The notes below the pieces were generated by a model. It ran no database searches. It saw only the letters and a program-made list of their open reading frames with translations, and was not told where the DNA came from. Of a stretch of DNA of 64,000 nt, positions 17,823 to 25,639 are shown piece by piece. The DNA is taken from assembly GCF_000335475.2 (NCBI RefSeq), contig NZ_ANAH02000018.1:171862-235861 (forward strand). Reading direction: 5' to 3'. Position 1 is the stretch's first letter, and each line of letters begins with the position of its first letter. The translations under genes and the position numbers were made by a program. The DNA comes from Cystobacter fuscus DSM 2262 (GTDB taxonomy: Bacteria; Myxococcota; Myxococcia; Myxococcales; Myxococcaceae).

Positions 17823-17955
17823 TCAGTCGCCAGCATCGGAGAGCGCCTTTCGAAACATGGTCACGAAGCTGCTCGCGCTCTCGTCGCCCAGCTCGATTGC
17901 CACGCTCTGCACGGAGGCTCTTCGCGTGAGCCATTGCAACGCCAGGATTTGTCAC
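17823..17955 (-). pseudogene. 3' stump of an AraC-family regulator
   Basis: On the minus strand the frame ILALQWLTRRASVQSVAIEL, GDESASSFVTMFRKAL, then a stop at 17823-17825 matches the second helix-turn-helix of AraC/XylS regulators (compare the family pattern with VALELGY-S-SAF-MFRRALG). An in-frame TGA lies just before this piece, and nothing upstream continues the domain. The fragment is a relic that marks this site as a junction of lost and gained DNA. Confidence 0.7.
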
Positions 17956-18257
17956 CATCTCCATCCCGACCACCAGGACAGTTCGTCGCGCACCTCGAGC
18001 TCAATCGCGATAAGGGTCTCGGGGCCAGGCTGGCGGGCGCGGCCCTGTCCGTTCCTGGCGTTACCGGCCTTCTGCTGAAGGGCTTGGAGAAGGAATGACG
18101 AGGCGCGCGTACGACGCCCGTCACATTCGTCGGCACGCTCATCCCTCCTGGTCGAACCCAATCACACCCGACAGCTGACACCGCCGCCTCCCGCGGACGG
18201 ATGGGAGGATGTCGGAGGTGGCATTACCTTCCACCTGAACGACACCGGAGGCCGGTC
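17956..18257 (+). other. relic-like coding scraps upstream of the SLOG/TIR unit
   Basis: Plus-strand frames here look coding in character but are short and broken. One reads ELNRDKGLGARLAGAALSVP and ends GLEKE at a TGA (18096-18098). A second starts at an ATG overlapping that stop and runs 27 codons to 18178. A third reads GWEDVGGGITFHLNDTGGRS and stops at 18257-18259, overlapping the next ATG. I cannot name a family. They may be the 3' remains of a gene replaced by the downstream unit. Confidence 0.3.
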
Positions 18258-18311
18258 ATGAAGCGCAACGGGGCAGTCAGACGAGCGCAGGACTGGTGCG
18301 CGCAAGGGTGA
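18258..18311 (+). CDS. 17-residue leader ORF coupled to the SLOG-SLATT gene
   Basis: An ATG preceded at optimal distance by GGAGG opens MKRNGAVRRAQDWCAQG. Its TGA (18309-18311) overlaps the GTG at 18308 of the large gene as GTGA. The large gene has no good ribosome binding site of its own, so ribosomes finishing the leader probably re-initiate on it. This would keep synthesis of a potentially toxic membrane protein low and tied to leader translation. The peptide sequence itself shows no known motif. Confidence 0.55.
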   Translation: MKRNGAVRRAQDWCAQG

Positions 18312-20068
18312 ACACGCCTCCGTCCATGTTGGAGTCTCACACCGGGGACATTCCCTTCCCCAATGGGAACCGTGCGAAGTGGGTACGTGCGTCGCCCGGG
18401 GATGATCCCCACGCGCTCCTCCGCGCGCTCGATCTGCCCAGGCCTCGAGCCCTCATCCTCCTGCTCGGAGGTGCGGACGGATTGGCGCCCGAACTCAACG
18501 CGAGTCTGCGGCAACTCATCAGCCAAGGGGTGGCCTGCTGCGCCGTGGAGACGGGAGCCTTCATTCTCGATGGGGGCACCTGGTCCGGCATCATGGCCCT
18601 CATGGGCGAGGGGGTGGCCGAGCGCGGGTACCACTCGCAGCTCGTCGGTGTGGCCCCCGCGCAGCTCGTCACCTGGCCCGGAAGCCCCTTCGGGGATGGC
18701 GCCGGGGAACGCACGCCGCTCGACGAGAACCACACCCACTTCGTCCTGGTGGATGGCAACACCTGGGGAGGGGAGACGCCCCTCCTCTACACGCTCGCCT
18801 CCGCGCTCACCGAGGGGGGCATCCCCGTGGTCGTGGTGCTCGCCAATGGCGGGGACGTCACCCGGCAGGAGGCGCTCGCCGCCGTCCGTCACCACTGGCC
18901 CCTGGTGGTCCTCCAGGGCTCCGGCCGGCTGGCGGACGAGATCTCCACCCAGGTGTCCCGGCCTTCTTCCAACATCGCCGACCCGGTCCTCGCGGAGATC
19001 CTCTCCGAGGGTGACCTCTGCCTCTTCCCGGTGGAGGGCTCGCCGCGCGACCTCACGCACCTGCTCAAACGTGAGCTACGTGAGGACTCCATCCTCAAGC
19101 TGGCCTGGCAGCGCTTCGCCCTCTACGACGCCAACTCCACCCGGCAGCAGCGCGTCTTCCGGCGACTGCAGTTCTGGAGCTTGACCCTGGGCGTCCTGGG
19201 CACGCTCCTGGCCCTGCTCGATACGCAACTGCGCCTCCTGGGGCTCATCGTGGAGCAGGGACGAGTGGATGGGCTGTTGAGGATACTCATCGTGCTCCTG
19301 GCCGCATTGGTCACCGTGCTGGTGGCCGCCTCCAGCCAGTTCAAGGCCGGCACCCGGTGGATCCTCCTGCGTGCGCACGCCGAGGCCATCAAGCGGGAAA
19401 TCTTCCGCTATCGCTGCCGCATCGGCATCCGGAGCGAGCCCAGGCCGGGCCGGTTGTCCAGTGAGCGCCGGTTGGCCAGCCGGATGAAGTCCATCTGCCG
19501 CCCGCTCCTGCAGGCGGAGGCCGCCCTCTCCGCACCGCGCACCTACCGAGGCCCGCTGCCCCCGCCCGGTTCACTGGCCCCCGGCGATGACGGCTTCAGC
19601 TCGCTCACCCCCTTCCGCTACATCCGCTACCGCCTGGATGATCAGCTCGGCTACTACCGGCGGAAGATCGATCGGCTCGACCGGAGTGCCCGCCGGCTGC
19701 AGTGGCTCACCATCATCGCCAGCGGCATGGGCACGGTGCTGGCGGCCATGGGGGCGGAACTCTGGGTGGCCCTGACGACGTCGCTGGTGACGTCCGTCAC
19801 CGCCTGGCTGGGCTACCAGCAGGCCGAGAGCCACCTGACGAAGTACCACCAGTCCACGACCGACCTGGACAACATCAAGGCCTGGTGGAGCGCCCTCTCC
19901 CTCGAAGAGCAGGGCAGACGCCGCAACTTCGAGAACCTCATCGACAGCACTGAATTCGTCCTCCAATCGGAGCTGACGGGCTGGTTGCAGGAGATGAGGG
20001 ACACCCTGGCCCGGATGCAGACGCGGCGCGACAAGAAACCCGGAGAGGCCGAGACGACCAAACACTGA
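18308..20068 (+). CDS. SLOG (TRPM-like) sensor fused to two SLATT membrane modules
   Basis: The 586-residue protein opens with a Rossmann-like SLOG domain of the TRPM/LSDAT type, about residues 25-240. It contains RALILLLGGADGL, ILDGGTWSGIMALMGEGVAE, LDENHTHFVLVDG and a late LVVLQGSGRLADE strand. SLOG domains bind or process nucleotide-derived signals. Two SLATT-type (DUF4231-like) units follow. The first has helices around residues 270-335. The second lies around 440-575, with RLDDQLGYYRRKIDRLD before its helix pair and the QQAESHLTKY helix after it. SLATT modules are predicted pore-forming effectors. A TIR gene follows 14 bases later. The implied job is nucleotide-triggered membrane damage, which is inference from Burroughs-type conflict-system genomics. 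Confidence 0.82.
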   Translation: MNTPPSMLESHTGDIPFPNGNRAKWVRASPGDDPHALLRALDLPRPRALILLLGGADGLAPELNASLRQLISQGVACCAVETGAFILDGGTWSGIMALMGEGVAERGYHSQLVGVAPAQLVTWPGSPFGDGAGERTPLDENHTHFVLVDGNTWGGETPLLYTLASALTEGGIPVVVVLANGGDVTRQEALAAVRHHWPLVVLQGSGRLADEISTQVSRPSSNIADPVLAEILSEGDLCLFPVEGSPRDLTHLLKRELREDSILKLAWQRFALYDANSTRQQRVFRRLQFWSLTLGVLGTLLALLDTQLRLLGLIVEQGRVDGLLRILIVLLAALVTVLVAASSQFKAGTRWILLRAHAEAIKREIFRYRCRIGIRSEPRPGRLSSERRLASRMKSICRPLLQAEAALSAPRTYRGPLPPPGSLAPGDDGFSSLTPFRYIRYRLDDQLGYYRRKIDRLDRSARRLQWLTIIASGMGTVLAAMGAELWVALTTSLVTSVTAWLGYQQAESHLTKYHQSTTDLDNIKAWWSALSLEEQGRRRNFENLIDSTEFVLQSELTGWLQEMRDTLARMQTRRDKKPGEAETTKH

Positions 20069-20082
20069 CCGCAGGGGCAGGT

Positions 20083-21219
20083 ATGGCACGGATCTTCGTC
20101 AGCTATCGACGAGACGACAGCCCAGGACACACAGGCCGGCTCTATGACCACCTGGTCACCCATTTCGGTGAGAAGCTCGTCTTCCGGGACATCGAGACCA
20201 TCGAGCCCGGAGCCGACTTCGTGCACGCCATCGAGGAGGCGGTCGAATCGTGCGGCGTGCTGCTCGCCGTCATCGGGCCGCAGTGGCTTGGTGCCCGGGA
20301 CAAGCAGGGACGGCGACGGTTGGACAACCCCGAGGACTTCGTCCGGCTGGAGGTGGCCACGGCGCTGTCGCGCGACGTGCGGGTCATCCCAGTACTGGTG
20401 GGTGGCGCCACCGTCCCCTCCGAGGAGGAACTTCCCCCCGATCTCGCCCCGCTGGCTCGGCGCAACGCCATCGAGATCAGCGATCCCCGTTTCCGTTCCG
20501 ACATGGCGCACCTCATCCGCGCCATCCAGAGCGCGCTCGGTGAGAAGCCCACTCCAGCCGCCGGGGTACCACGGCCCGGAGTCCAGCGGCGTCGGTGGGG
20601 AGCGGTCGGGTTCGTCATCACCTTCACCGTGGTGGTGCTTGCTGGGCTTCTGTGGGGGCCATGGCGCGAGTCCAAGCCGACAGCCGGGGACGCGGGAGTG
20701 GCCGGGAAGGTATCGAGGGAAAAGAAACAGCGTTCCCCGTCGCCACGAGACGCGGGCGTGGTGCAACCCACGCGGGAGGACGCGGGGACCGACGCGGGCG
20801 TGGTGCAACCCACGCGGGAGGACGCGGGGACCGACGCGGGCGTGGTTCAGCCAACGCAGGAGGACGCGGGGACTGACGCGGGCGTGGTGCAACCCACGCA
20901 GGAGGACGCGGGGACCGACGCGGGTGTGGTGCAACCCACGCAGGAGGACGCGGGGACCGACGCGGGCGTGGTGCAACCCACGCAGGAGGACGCGGGGACC
21001 GACGCGGGTGTGGTGCAACCCACGCAGGAGGACGCGGGGACCGACGCGGGCATCGCAACGCCATCTCCCTCCGATGCGGGAACGATGGACGAGGATGGTG
21101 GAACCGGAGGCAGTGAAGTGCTTCCCGCTCCGGAACCCGAGTCATCACCACAACCCGCTCCAGAACCCGAGTCACCCCCACCGCCTCAGCCGGAACCCGA
21201 GCCGGATTCGGGTCCATGA
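20083..21219 (+). CDS. TIR-domain membrane protein with tandem-repeat tail
   Basis: Residues 1-155 form a TIR domain: ARIFVSYRRDDSPGHTGRLY (box 1 and the following helix), LVFRDIETIEPGADF, GVLLAVIGPQWLG and VRVIPVLVGG. Glu90 in DFVRLEVATAL sits where bacterial TIR NADases place the catalytic glutamate. A single membrane helix follows at about 172-192. The remainder is exposed low-complexity: seven 14-residue DAGVVQPTQEDAGT-type repeats, then a Pro/Glu-rich end. AGGGGCAGG precedes the ATG. The product could degrade NAD+ or make a cyclic ADP-ribose signal read by the SLOG domain of the gene just upstream. That pairing is inference; a purely scaffolding TIR is the alternative. Confidence 0.85.
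   Translation: MARIFVSYRRDDSPGHTGRLYDHLVTHFGEKLVFRDIETIEPGADFVHAIEEAVESCGVLLAVIGPQWLGARDKQGRRRLDNPEDFVRLEVATALSRDVRVIPVLVGGATVPSEEELPPDLAPLARRNAIEISDPRFRSDMAHLIRAIQSALGEKPTPAAGVPRPGVQRRRWGAVGFVITFTVVVLAGLLWGPWRESKPTAGDAGVAGKVSREKKQRSPSPRDAGVVQPTREDAGTDAGVVQPTREDAGTDAGVVQPTQEDAGTDAGVVQPTQEDAGTDAGVVQPTQEDAGTDAGVVQPTQEDAGTDAGVVQPTQEDAGTDAGIATPSPSDAGTMDEDGGTGGSEVLPAPEPESSPQPAPEPESPPPPQPEPEPDSGP
20749..21042 (+). repeat. seven 42-bp tandem repeats inside the TIR gene
   Basis: The unit begins GACGCGGGCGTGGTGCAACC and is exactly 42 bases, so each copy adds 14 residues without shifting frame. The first two copies encode PTRED and the last five PTQED. Near-identity suggests recent expansion by slippage or unequal recombination, and copy number may vary between strains. 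Confidence 0.95.
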
Positions 21220-21229
21220 CTCCATGACG

Positions 21230-22063
21230 TCAGAACGGCTTGTCACCGAGGATGGTGGCGCGGTGCATGATTCGCCGCTGCGGGCGGTAGTCGTCGACCG
21301 CGTAGTGCTGGGTGATGCGGTTGTCCCAGAAGGCCACGTCATTCTCCTGCCAGCGCCAGCGGATGAAGAACTCCGGGCGGGTGCTGTGGGCGAAGAGGAA
21401 GCGCAGCAGGGTATCGCTCTCCGCCGGCTCCAGTTCATTGATGCGGGTGGTGAAGCCGTCATTGACGAACAAGCCCTTGCGTCCGGTCACCGGGTGGGTG
21501 CGCACCACCGGGTGGTTTCGCGGTGGGTTGTTCCGCTTGGCTTCCTCGTACCGGGCGAGCTCTTCCTGGGTGGTGCCGAAGCGCTCCAGGGGGAAGGAGC
21601 GGGTCAGGTCGTGGGTGGCGGTGAGGCCGTCGAGCAGTTTCTGCATCGGCTTCGACAATGCGTCGAAGGCCGCGCTGCTGCTGGCCCACAGGGTATCACC
21701 CCCGTAGGGGGGTAGTTTCTTGGCGGCGAGCACGGCGCCGAGGGCGGGAGTTTCCAGGAAGGTGACGTCGGTGTGCCAGATGGCGTTGTCACGCACGTCG
21801 GTGACGGCGGTGTCGAGCACCAGCACTTGCGGTTGCTCGGGGATGTTCGGGTAGATGGGGTGGATGTGCAGCTCTCCGAAGCGCGCGGCGAAGGCGGCCT
21901 GCTGCCGGGGCGTCAGCGGTTGGTCTCGGAAGAACAGCACCTGGTGTTGCAGCAGCGCTCGTTCGATGGCGTCCCGGTGGGAGTCGCTCAGGGGCTCGCG
22001 CAGGTCGATGCCTTCAACGACCGCACCCAGGGCGGGGTTCAAGGGAGTAATGTTCAGGGACAT
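21230..22063 (-). CDS. tauD: taurine dioxygenase (TauD/TfdA family)
   Basis: The 277-residue enzyme starts at [20 protein letters not shown]. It has the 2-oxoglutarate/Fe(II) facial triad with WHTDVTF supplying His and Asp, and the late His and Arg in [21 protein letters not shown]. TauD oxidises taurine to an unstable product that releases sulfite and aminoacetaldehyde, giving sulfur under sulfate limitation. It is the last gene of a tauA-B-C-D set and ends 10 bases from the stop of the convergent TIR gene. The set is compact and closely resembles the arrangement in Pseudomonas-type proteobacteria. Confidence 0.95.
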   Translation of the reverse strand: MSLNITPLNPALGAVVEGIDLREPLSDSHRDAIERALLQHQVLFFRDQPLTPRQQAAFAARFGELHIHPIYPNIPEQPQVLVLDTAVTDVRDNAIWHTDVTFLETPALGAVLAAKKLPPYGGDTLWASSSAAFDALSKPMQKLLDGLTATHDLTRSFPLERFGTTQEELARYEEAKRNNPPRNHPVVRTHPVTGRKGLFVNDGFTTRINELEPAESDTLLRFLFAHSTRPEFFIRWRWQENDVAFWDNRITQHYAVDDYRPQRRIMHRATILGDKPF

Positions 22064-22085
22064 CTTCTCTACCTCTTCGGAAGGT

Positions 22086-22919
22086 TCAGTGCGGGTGCCC
22101 ATGCCAGGGAACCAGCCTGCGTTGCAGGGCGCGCAGGCCGAGTTCCAGGGCGAAGGCGATCAGGGCGATGACCAGGATGCCGAGGATCACCACGTCCGTG
22201 ACCAGGAACTGCGCCGCCGACTGCACCATGAAGCCGAGGCCGCTGGTGGCGGCGATCAGCTCGGAGGCCACCAGGGTCGACCAACCCACGCCGAGGCCGA
22301 TGCGCACGCTGGTGAGGATGTCCGGCAGGGCGCTGGGCAGGATGACATGGCGGATGAGCTGCGCCTGGGTGGCGCCCAGGGATTGCGCGGCACGCAGCCG
22401 GGCCGGATCGACATGGCGCACGCCGGTGGCGGTGGCGATGGCGATGGGAGCGAAGATGGCCAGGAAGATCAGCAGCACCTTGGACAGCTCGCCAATGCCG
22501 CACCAGATGACGATCAGCGGCAGGTAGGCCAGTGGAGGGATCGGCCGGTAGAACTCGATCAACGGGTCGAAGATGCCTCGGGCCACGCGGCTGCGACCCA
22601 TGGCGATGCCCAGTGGAATCGCGGTCAGCACGGCGGCGAGCAGGGCCACGCCGATGCGCCCCAGGCTGGCACCCAGGTGCTGCCAGAGGCTGGCGTCCAT
22701 GTAGCCCTGGGTCAGCAGCTCCCAGCCCTTGCGCGCCACGGCCTGTGGGCCAGGCAGGAACAGGGGTTCGACCAGCCCGGCGGTGGTCACCGCCCACCAC
22801 AGGAACAGCAGGGTGGAGACCGTCAGGACGCTGATGACCGTGAGGCTCAGCGGGCGGCGCGGAGGCCGGGTCGTGGGCTCGGGGGGGGTCGCCACGGCTG
22901 GAAGTTCGAGGCTGCTCAT
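22086..22919 (-). CDS. tauC: taurine ABC transporter permease
   Basis: The 277-residue inner-membrane permease has about six helices and the BPD_transp_1 EAA-type loop [20 protein letters not shown], which docks on the ATPase. The start [15 protein letters not shown] overlaps the stop of tauB by four bases (ATGA), so translation is coupled. It forms the membrane channel of the taurine/sulfonate uptake system. Confidence 0.95.
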   Translation of the reverse strand: MSSLELPAVATPPEPTTRPPRRPLSLTVISVLTVSTLLFLWWAVTTAGLVEPLFLPGPQAVARKGWELLTQGYMDASLWQHLGASLGRIGVALLAAVLTAIPLGIAMGRSRVARGIFDPLIEFYRPIPPLAYLPLIVIWCGIGELSKVLLIFLAIFAPIAIATATGVRHVDPARLRAAQSLGATQAQLIRHVILPSALPDILTSVRIGLGVGWSTLVASELIAATSGLGFMVQSAAQFLVTDVVILGILVIALIAFALELGLRALQRRLVPWHGHPH

Positions 22920-23698
22920 GCCGTTCTCCTCTTCCGTTCGGCGAAGACCTGGGCCAGGACGTGTTCGCGGGTTTCGATGAAGCGCGGGTCGGATTTGATC
23001 GCCCGTGCGCTCTCTCCGGCGGCATGGCGCTGGCCGAAGTCGAGCTCGAGTCGTTCGCTGATACGTCCCGGATGGGGCGACAGGAGGATCAGCTCGGTGG
23101 CGAGGAACACCGCCTCCTCGATGTCGTGGGTGATCAGGAACACCGGCTTGGACGTGCGCTTCCACACCTGGAGCAGCAGCTCCTGCATCTGCTCGCGGGT
23201 GAAGGCGTCCAGCGCGCCGAAGGGTTCATCCATCAGCAGGATGCGCGGGTCCGCGGCGAGGGCGCGGGCGATGCCGACGCGCTGTTTCTGGCCACCGGAG
23301 AGCTGCCAGATGCGCCGCGTGTCGAAACCGGCCAGGTCGACCAGGGCGAGCAGTTCGCGGGCCCGGGCCTCGCGCTGGTCACGCGGCATGCCGGCCAGCT
23401 CGAGGCCAAAGGCGACGTTGGTCAGCACGTCCTGCCAGGGCAGCAGGGCGTCGTCCTGGAAGACCACGCCGCGCTCGGCGCTGGGGCCGCGCACCGGGAG
23501 GCCGTCGAGGGTGATGCGTCCGCCGCTGGGTGGCACGAAGCCAGCGATCAGGTTGAGCAACGTGGTCTTTCCGCTGCCGGACGGGCCGAGTGCGACCAGC
23601 AACTGCCGTGGCCCGAGGCTGAGGGAGATGTCTGTCAGGACCGGACCGGTCGTGCCAGGGTAGCGTGCGCTGATGCGCTCCAGTTGGAGTAGGGCCAT
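22916..23698 (-). CDS. tauB: taurine ABC transporter ATP-binding protein
   Basis: The 260-residue ATPase shows Walker [13 protein letters not shown], the Q-loop [11 protein letters not shown] typical of the nitrate/taurine subfamily, the signature [15 protein letters not shown] and Walker [14 protein letters not shown] followed by the His switch ITHDIEEA. It energises taurine import with TauC. It lies between tauA and tauC on one transcript. Confidence 0.96.
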   Translation of the reverse strand: MALLQLERISARYPGTTGPVLTDISLSLGPRQLLVALGPSGSGKTTLLNLIAGFVPPSGGRITLDGLPVRGPSAERGVVFQDDALLPWQDVLTNVAFGLELAGMPRDQREARARELLALVDLAGFDTRRIWQLSGGQKQRVGIARALAADPRILLMDEPFGALDAFTREQMQELLLQVWKRTSKPVFLITHDIEEAVFLATELILLSPHPGRISERLELDFGQRHAAGESARAIKSDPRFIETREHVLAQVFAERKRRTA

Positions 23699-23731
23699 CG
23701 TCGTCTCAGGGAGGGGAGGGGCGCAACGGCG

Positions 23732-24712
23732 TCATTCCTTCAAGTACTTCGCGCTGACGTAGGGCGAGTAGTCGGGCCGTACCGTGTCGGTCTTGCCTTG
23801 CTCCTTGAGGAACAGGGCGGTGGCGGCAATGGCCCTGGCGGTCTCGCCTCCGAGCAGTCGTTCCTGGGCCCTGGCATCCGGGAAGGTGGCGCCGGTCAGC
23901 AGTTCCGGCACGTCCTCCGGTTTCGCGCCGGTCAGCCTGGCGATCTTCCGCACGGGAGCGGAGTCGGCGGTCCAGGACTCCTTGTGGGAGGCGTAGTCGG
24001 CGAAGGCTTCCAGGCTGACCCTGACGAACCGGGCGAGCACCTCGGGATGTTTTTCCGCGAAGTCCTTGCGCGCGACCCAGACCTCGAAAGTCGGCGCGCC
24101 CCAGGCGCCGACCTCGGCGGCGGTGGTGAGCACCTTGCCACTCCTCTTGATTTCGCCGAGGGCCGGAGACCAGACGAAGGCACCGTCGATATCACCGCGC
24201 TTCCAGGCCGCGGCGATCTCGGTGGGGTTGAGGTTGATGACCTTCACCCGGGTCGCGTCCAGCTTCCAGTGCTTGAGCGCGCCGAGCAGGCTGTAGTGGG
24301 AGGTGGAGACGAACGGGGTGGCGATGGTCTTGCCCACCAGATCCTGGGGGGTGTTGATGTTGCTGCCATGGCGTACCACCAGGGCCTCGGCGGAGTTGAT
24401 CTGCGCGGAGACCAGGAAGGTGACGAGCGGCAGGCCCCGGGTGGCGGCAGCGGCCAGCGGGCTGGAGCCGAGGTTGCCGAGCTGCACGGCACCGGAGGCC
24501 ATGGCGGTGATCACCTCCGCGCCGCTGTTGAAACGCCGCCAGTCGAGCTTCTGGCCGATGGCCTTCTCGTAGGTGCCGTCGGCTTGCGGCACCTTGGTCG
24601 GGTCGATGCCCGTCTGGTATCCGATGACGATGTCGGCCGCCTGGGCGGACAGTGCCAGACAGCTCCAAACCAGGACCGCCAGCAGCCGATGGGGAATCAG
24701 GGATGCGCTCAT
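23732..24712 (-). CDS. tauA: taurine-binding periplasmic protein
   Basis: The 326-residue protein has a cleavable signal peptide ending in LALSAQA and the NMT1/TauA fold: DIVIGYQTGIDPTKVPQADG, then LDWRRFNSGAEVITAMASG and the conserved LGNLGSSPLAAAATRGLP. It captures taurine or a related sulfonate in the periplasm for TauBC. GAGGAGCG precedes the ATG. The leader DNA contains a perfect 10-base-pair inverted repeat and an AT-rich segment, so the operon start lies here. Confidence 0.95.
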   Translation of the reverse strand: MSASLIPHRLLAVLVWSCLALSAQAADIVIGYQTGIDPTKVPQADGTYEKAIGQKLDWRRFNSGAEVITAMASGAVQLGNLGSSPLAAAATRGLPLVTFLVSAQINSAEALVVRHGSNINTPQDLVGKTIATPFVSTSHYSLLGALKHWKLDATRVKVINLNPTEIAAAWKRGDIDGAFVWSPALGEIKRSGKVLTTAAEVGAWGAPTFEVWVARKDFAEKHPEVLARFVRVSLEAFADYASHKESWTADSAPVRKIARLTGAKPEDVPELLTGATFPDARAQERLLGGETARAIAATALFLKEQGKTDTVRPDYSPYVSAKYLKE

Positions 24713-24723
24713 GCGCGACGCTC

Positions 24724-24753
24724 CTCGAACACGGAGTAATCAGCGTGTTCGAG
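24724..24753. promoter_or_regulatory. perfect inverted repeat upstream of tauA
   Basis: CTCGAACACG (24724-24733) and CGTGTTCGAG (24744-24753) are exact inverted copies with a 10-base spacer. The left arm starts 12 bases from the tauA ATG. It overlaps CGAGTACTCG (24750-24759), another palindrome. It may be the operator of the regulator that controls tau genes, or a leader hairpin that hides the ribosome binding site. Confidence 0.6.
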
Positions 24754-24785
24754 TACTCGTCTGGAGATAAATAACTTTTTCGCAT

Positions 24786-24797
24786 GAGCATATGCTC
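24786..24797. promoter_or_regulatory. 12-base palindrome in AT-rich promoter region
   Basis: GAGCATATGCTC is a perfect palindrome next to an AT-rich run (24765-24782) that contrasts with the GC-rich surroundings. It lies between tauA and the rightward gene at 24881 and could serve either promoter. Confidence 0.4.
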
Positions 24798-24880
24798 GGC
24801 GGGTTACAGCGCCGGTGACAACCGCACCATGACGACGGAACGTCTCGCGGCCTGGAGCCGGGTGAGTATCCTGCCAGCCC

Positions 24881-25639
24881 ATGGATCTGCGAATCGTGCT
24901 CGGCCTCGTGCTGATGCTGGTGTCACCAGCGTGGAGTCAGTCGTCGGCCTCCACCGCCTCGGACTTCGAGGGCCGCATGGCGGCCACGGCGCGTGCCTAC
25001 GAGGACCTCGACTATGAACACGCGCTCCAGGAGCTCGATGGCGCCAGCCTCCTCGCGCGCGACGATGGAGAGCGGGCCCGGGTGGCCATCTACCGGGGCC
25101 TCGTGCTCGGGGACCTGAGGCGGCGCCAGGCGTCCCAGGCTGCCTTCCGCGCGGGCCTGATGCTGCGGCCCGATGCGAGCCTCCCGGTGAAGGTGTCCCC
25201 CAAGGTGGCGCGCGACTTCGAGGCCGTGCGCCGTGAAGTGCTGGCGCTCAACCCGCGCCCCCCGTCGGACGCGCCGCGCGCGGTGCCGGACGCGAAGCTC
25301 GCGCCGACGCCAGCTTCGGGGCTCGTCCCCTCCGCCGGGGCGGAAGCGGAGGTGCGCGCCTCGCGCTCCACGCCGGTGCTCCCACTGGCGCTGCTGGGGG
25401 CGGGCGTGGTGCTCGGCGGCGTGGGCGGCTACTTCGGCCTGCGGTCGCACGGCAACGTGAGCGACGCGCGCGCGGCCGACTTCTACAGCGACCGGCTGGC
25501 TCACCTGGACAGCGCGCGGGGACAGGCGCTCGTGGCCAACGTCCTGCTGGGCGCGGCCGTCACCGCCGCCGCGGGGGCGGCCGTCACCTGGTTCCTCAAG
25601 GACAGGACACCGTCGCCGCGGGCGGAGGTGTCGCCATGA
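24881..25639 (+). CDS. exported TPR-like protein with a C-terminal membrane segment
   Basis: The 252-residue product has a signal peptide (LVLMLVSPAWSQ), then a helical region (RAYEDLDYEHALQELDGASL and VAIYRGLVLGDLRRRQASQA) that looks like TPR repeats. A Pro/Ala linker and a pair of Gly-rich hydrophobic helices around residues 165-185 and 215-235 follow. This plan is common in myxobacterial envelope proteins of unknown function. It overlaps the next gene by four bases (ATGA), so the two products are probably made together and may interact at the envelope. Confidence 0.72.
   Translation: MDLRIVLGLVLMLVSPAWSQSSASTASDFEGRMAATARAYEDLDYEHALQELDGASLLARDDGERARVAIYRGLVLGDLRRRQASQAAFRAGLMLRPDASLPVKVSPKVARDFEAVRREVLALNPRPPSDAPRAVPDAKLAPTPASGLVPSAGAEAEVRASRSTPVLPLALLGAGVVLGGVGGYFGLRSHGNVSDARAADFYSDRLAHLDSARGQALVANVLLGAAVTAAAGAAVTWFLKDRTPSPRAEVSP

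Noticed and set aside
20749..21042. The regular 42-bp array as a CRISPR
   Set aside because: There are no unique spacers; the units are contiguous and in frame within a protein gene.
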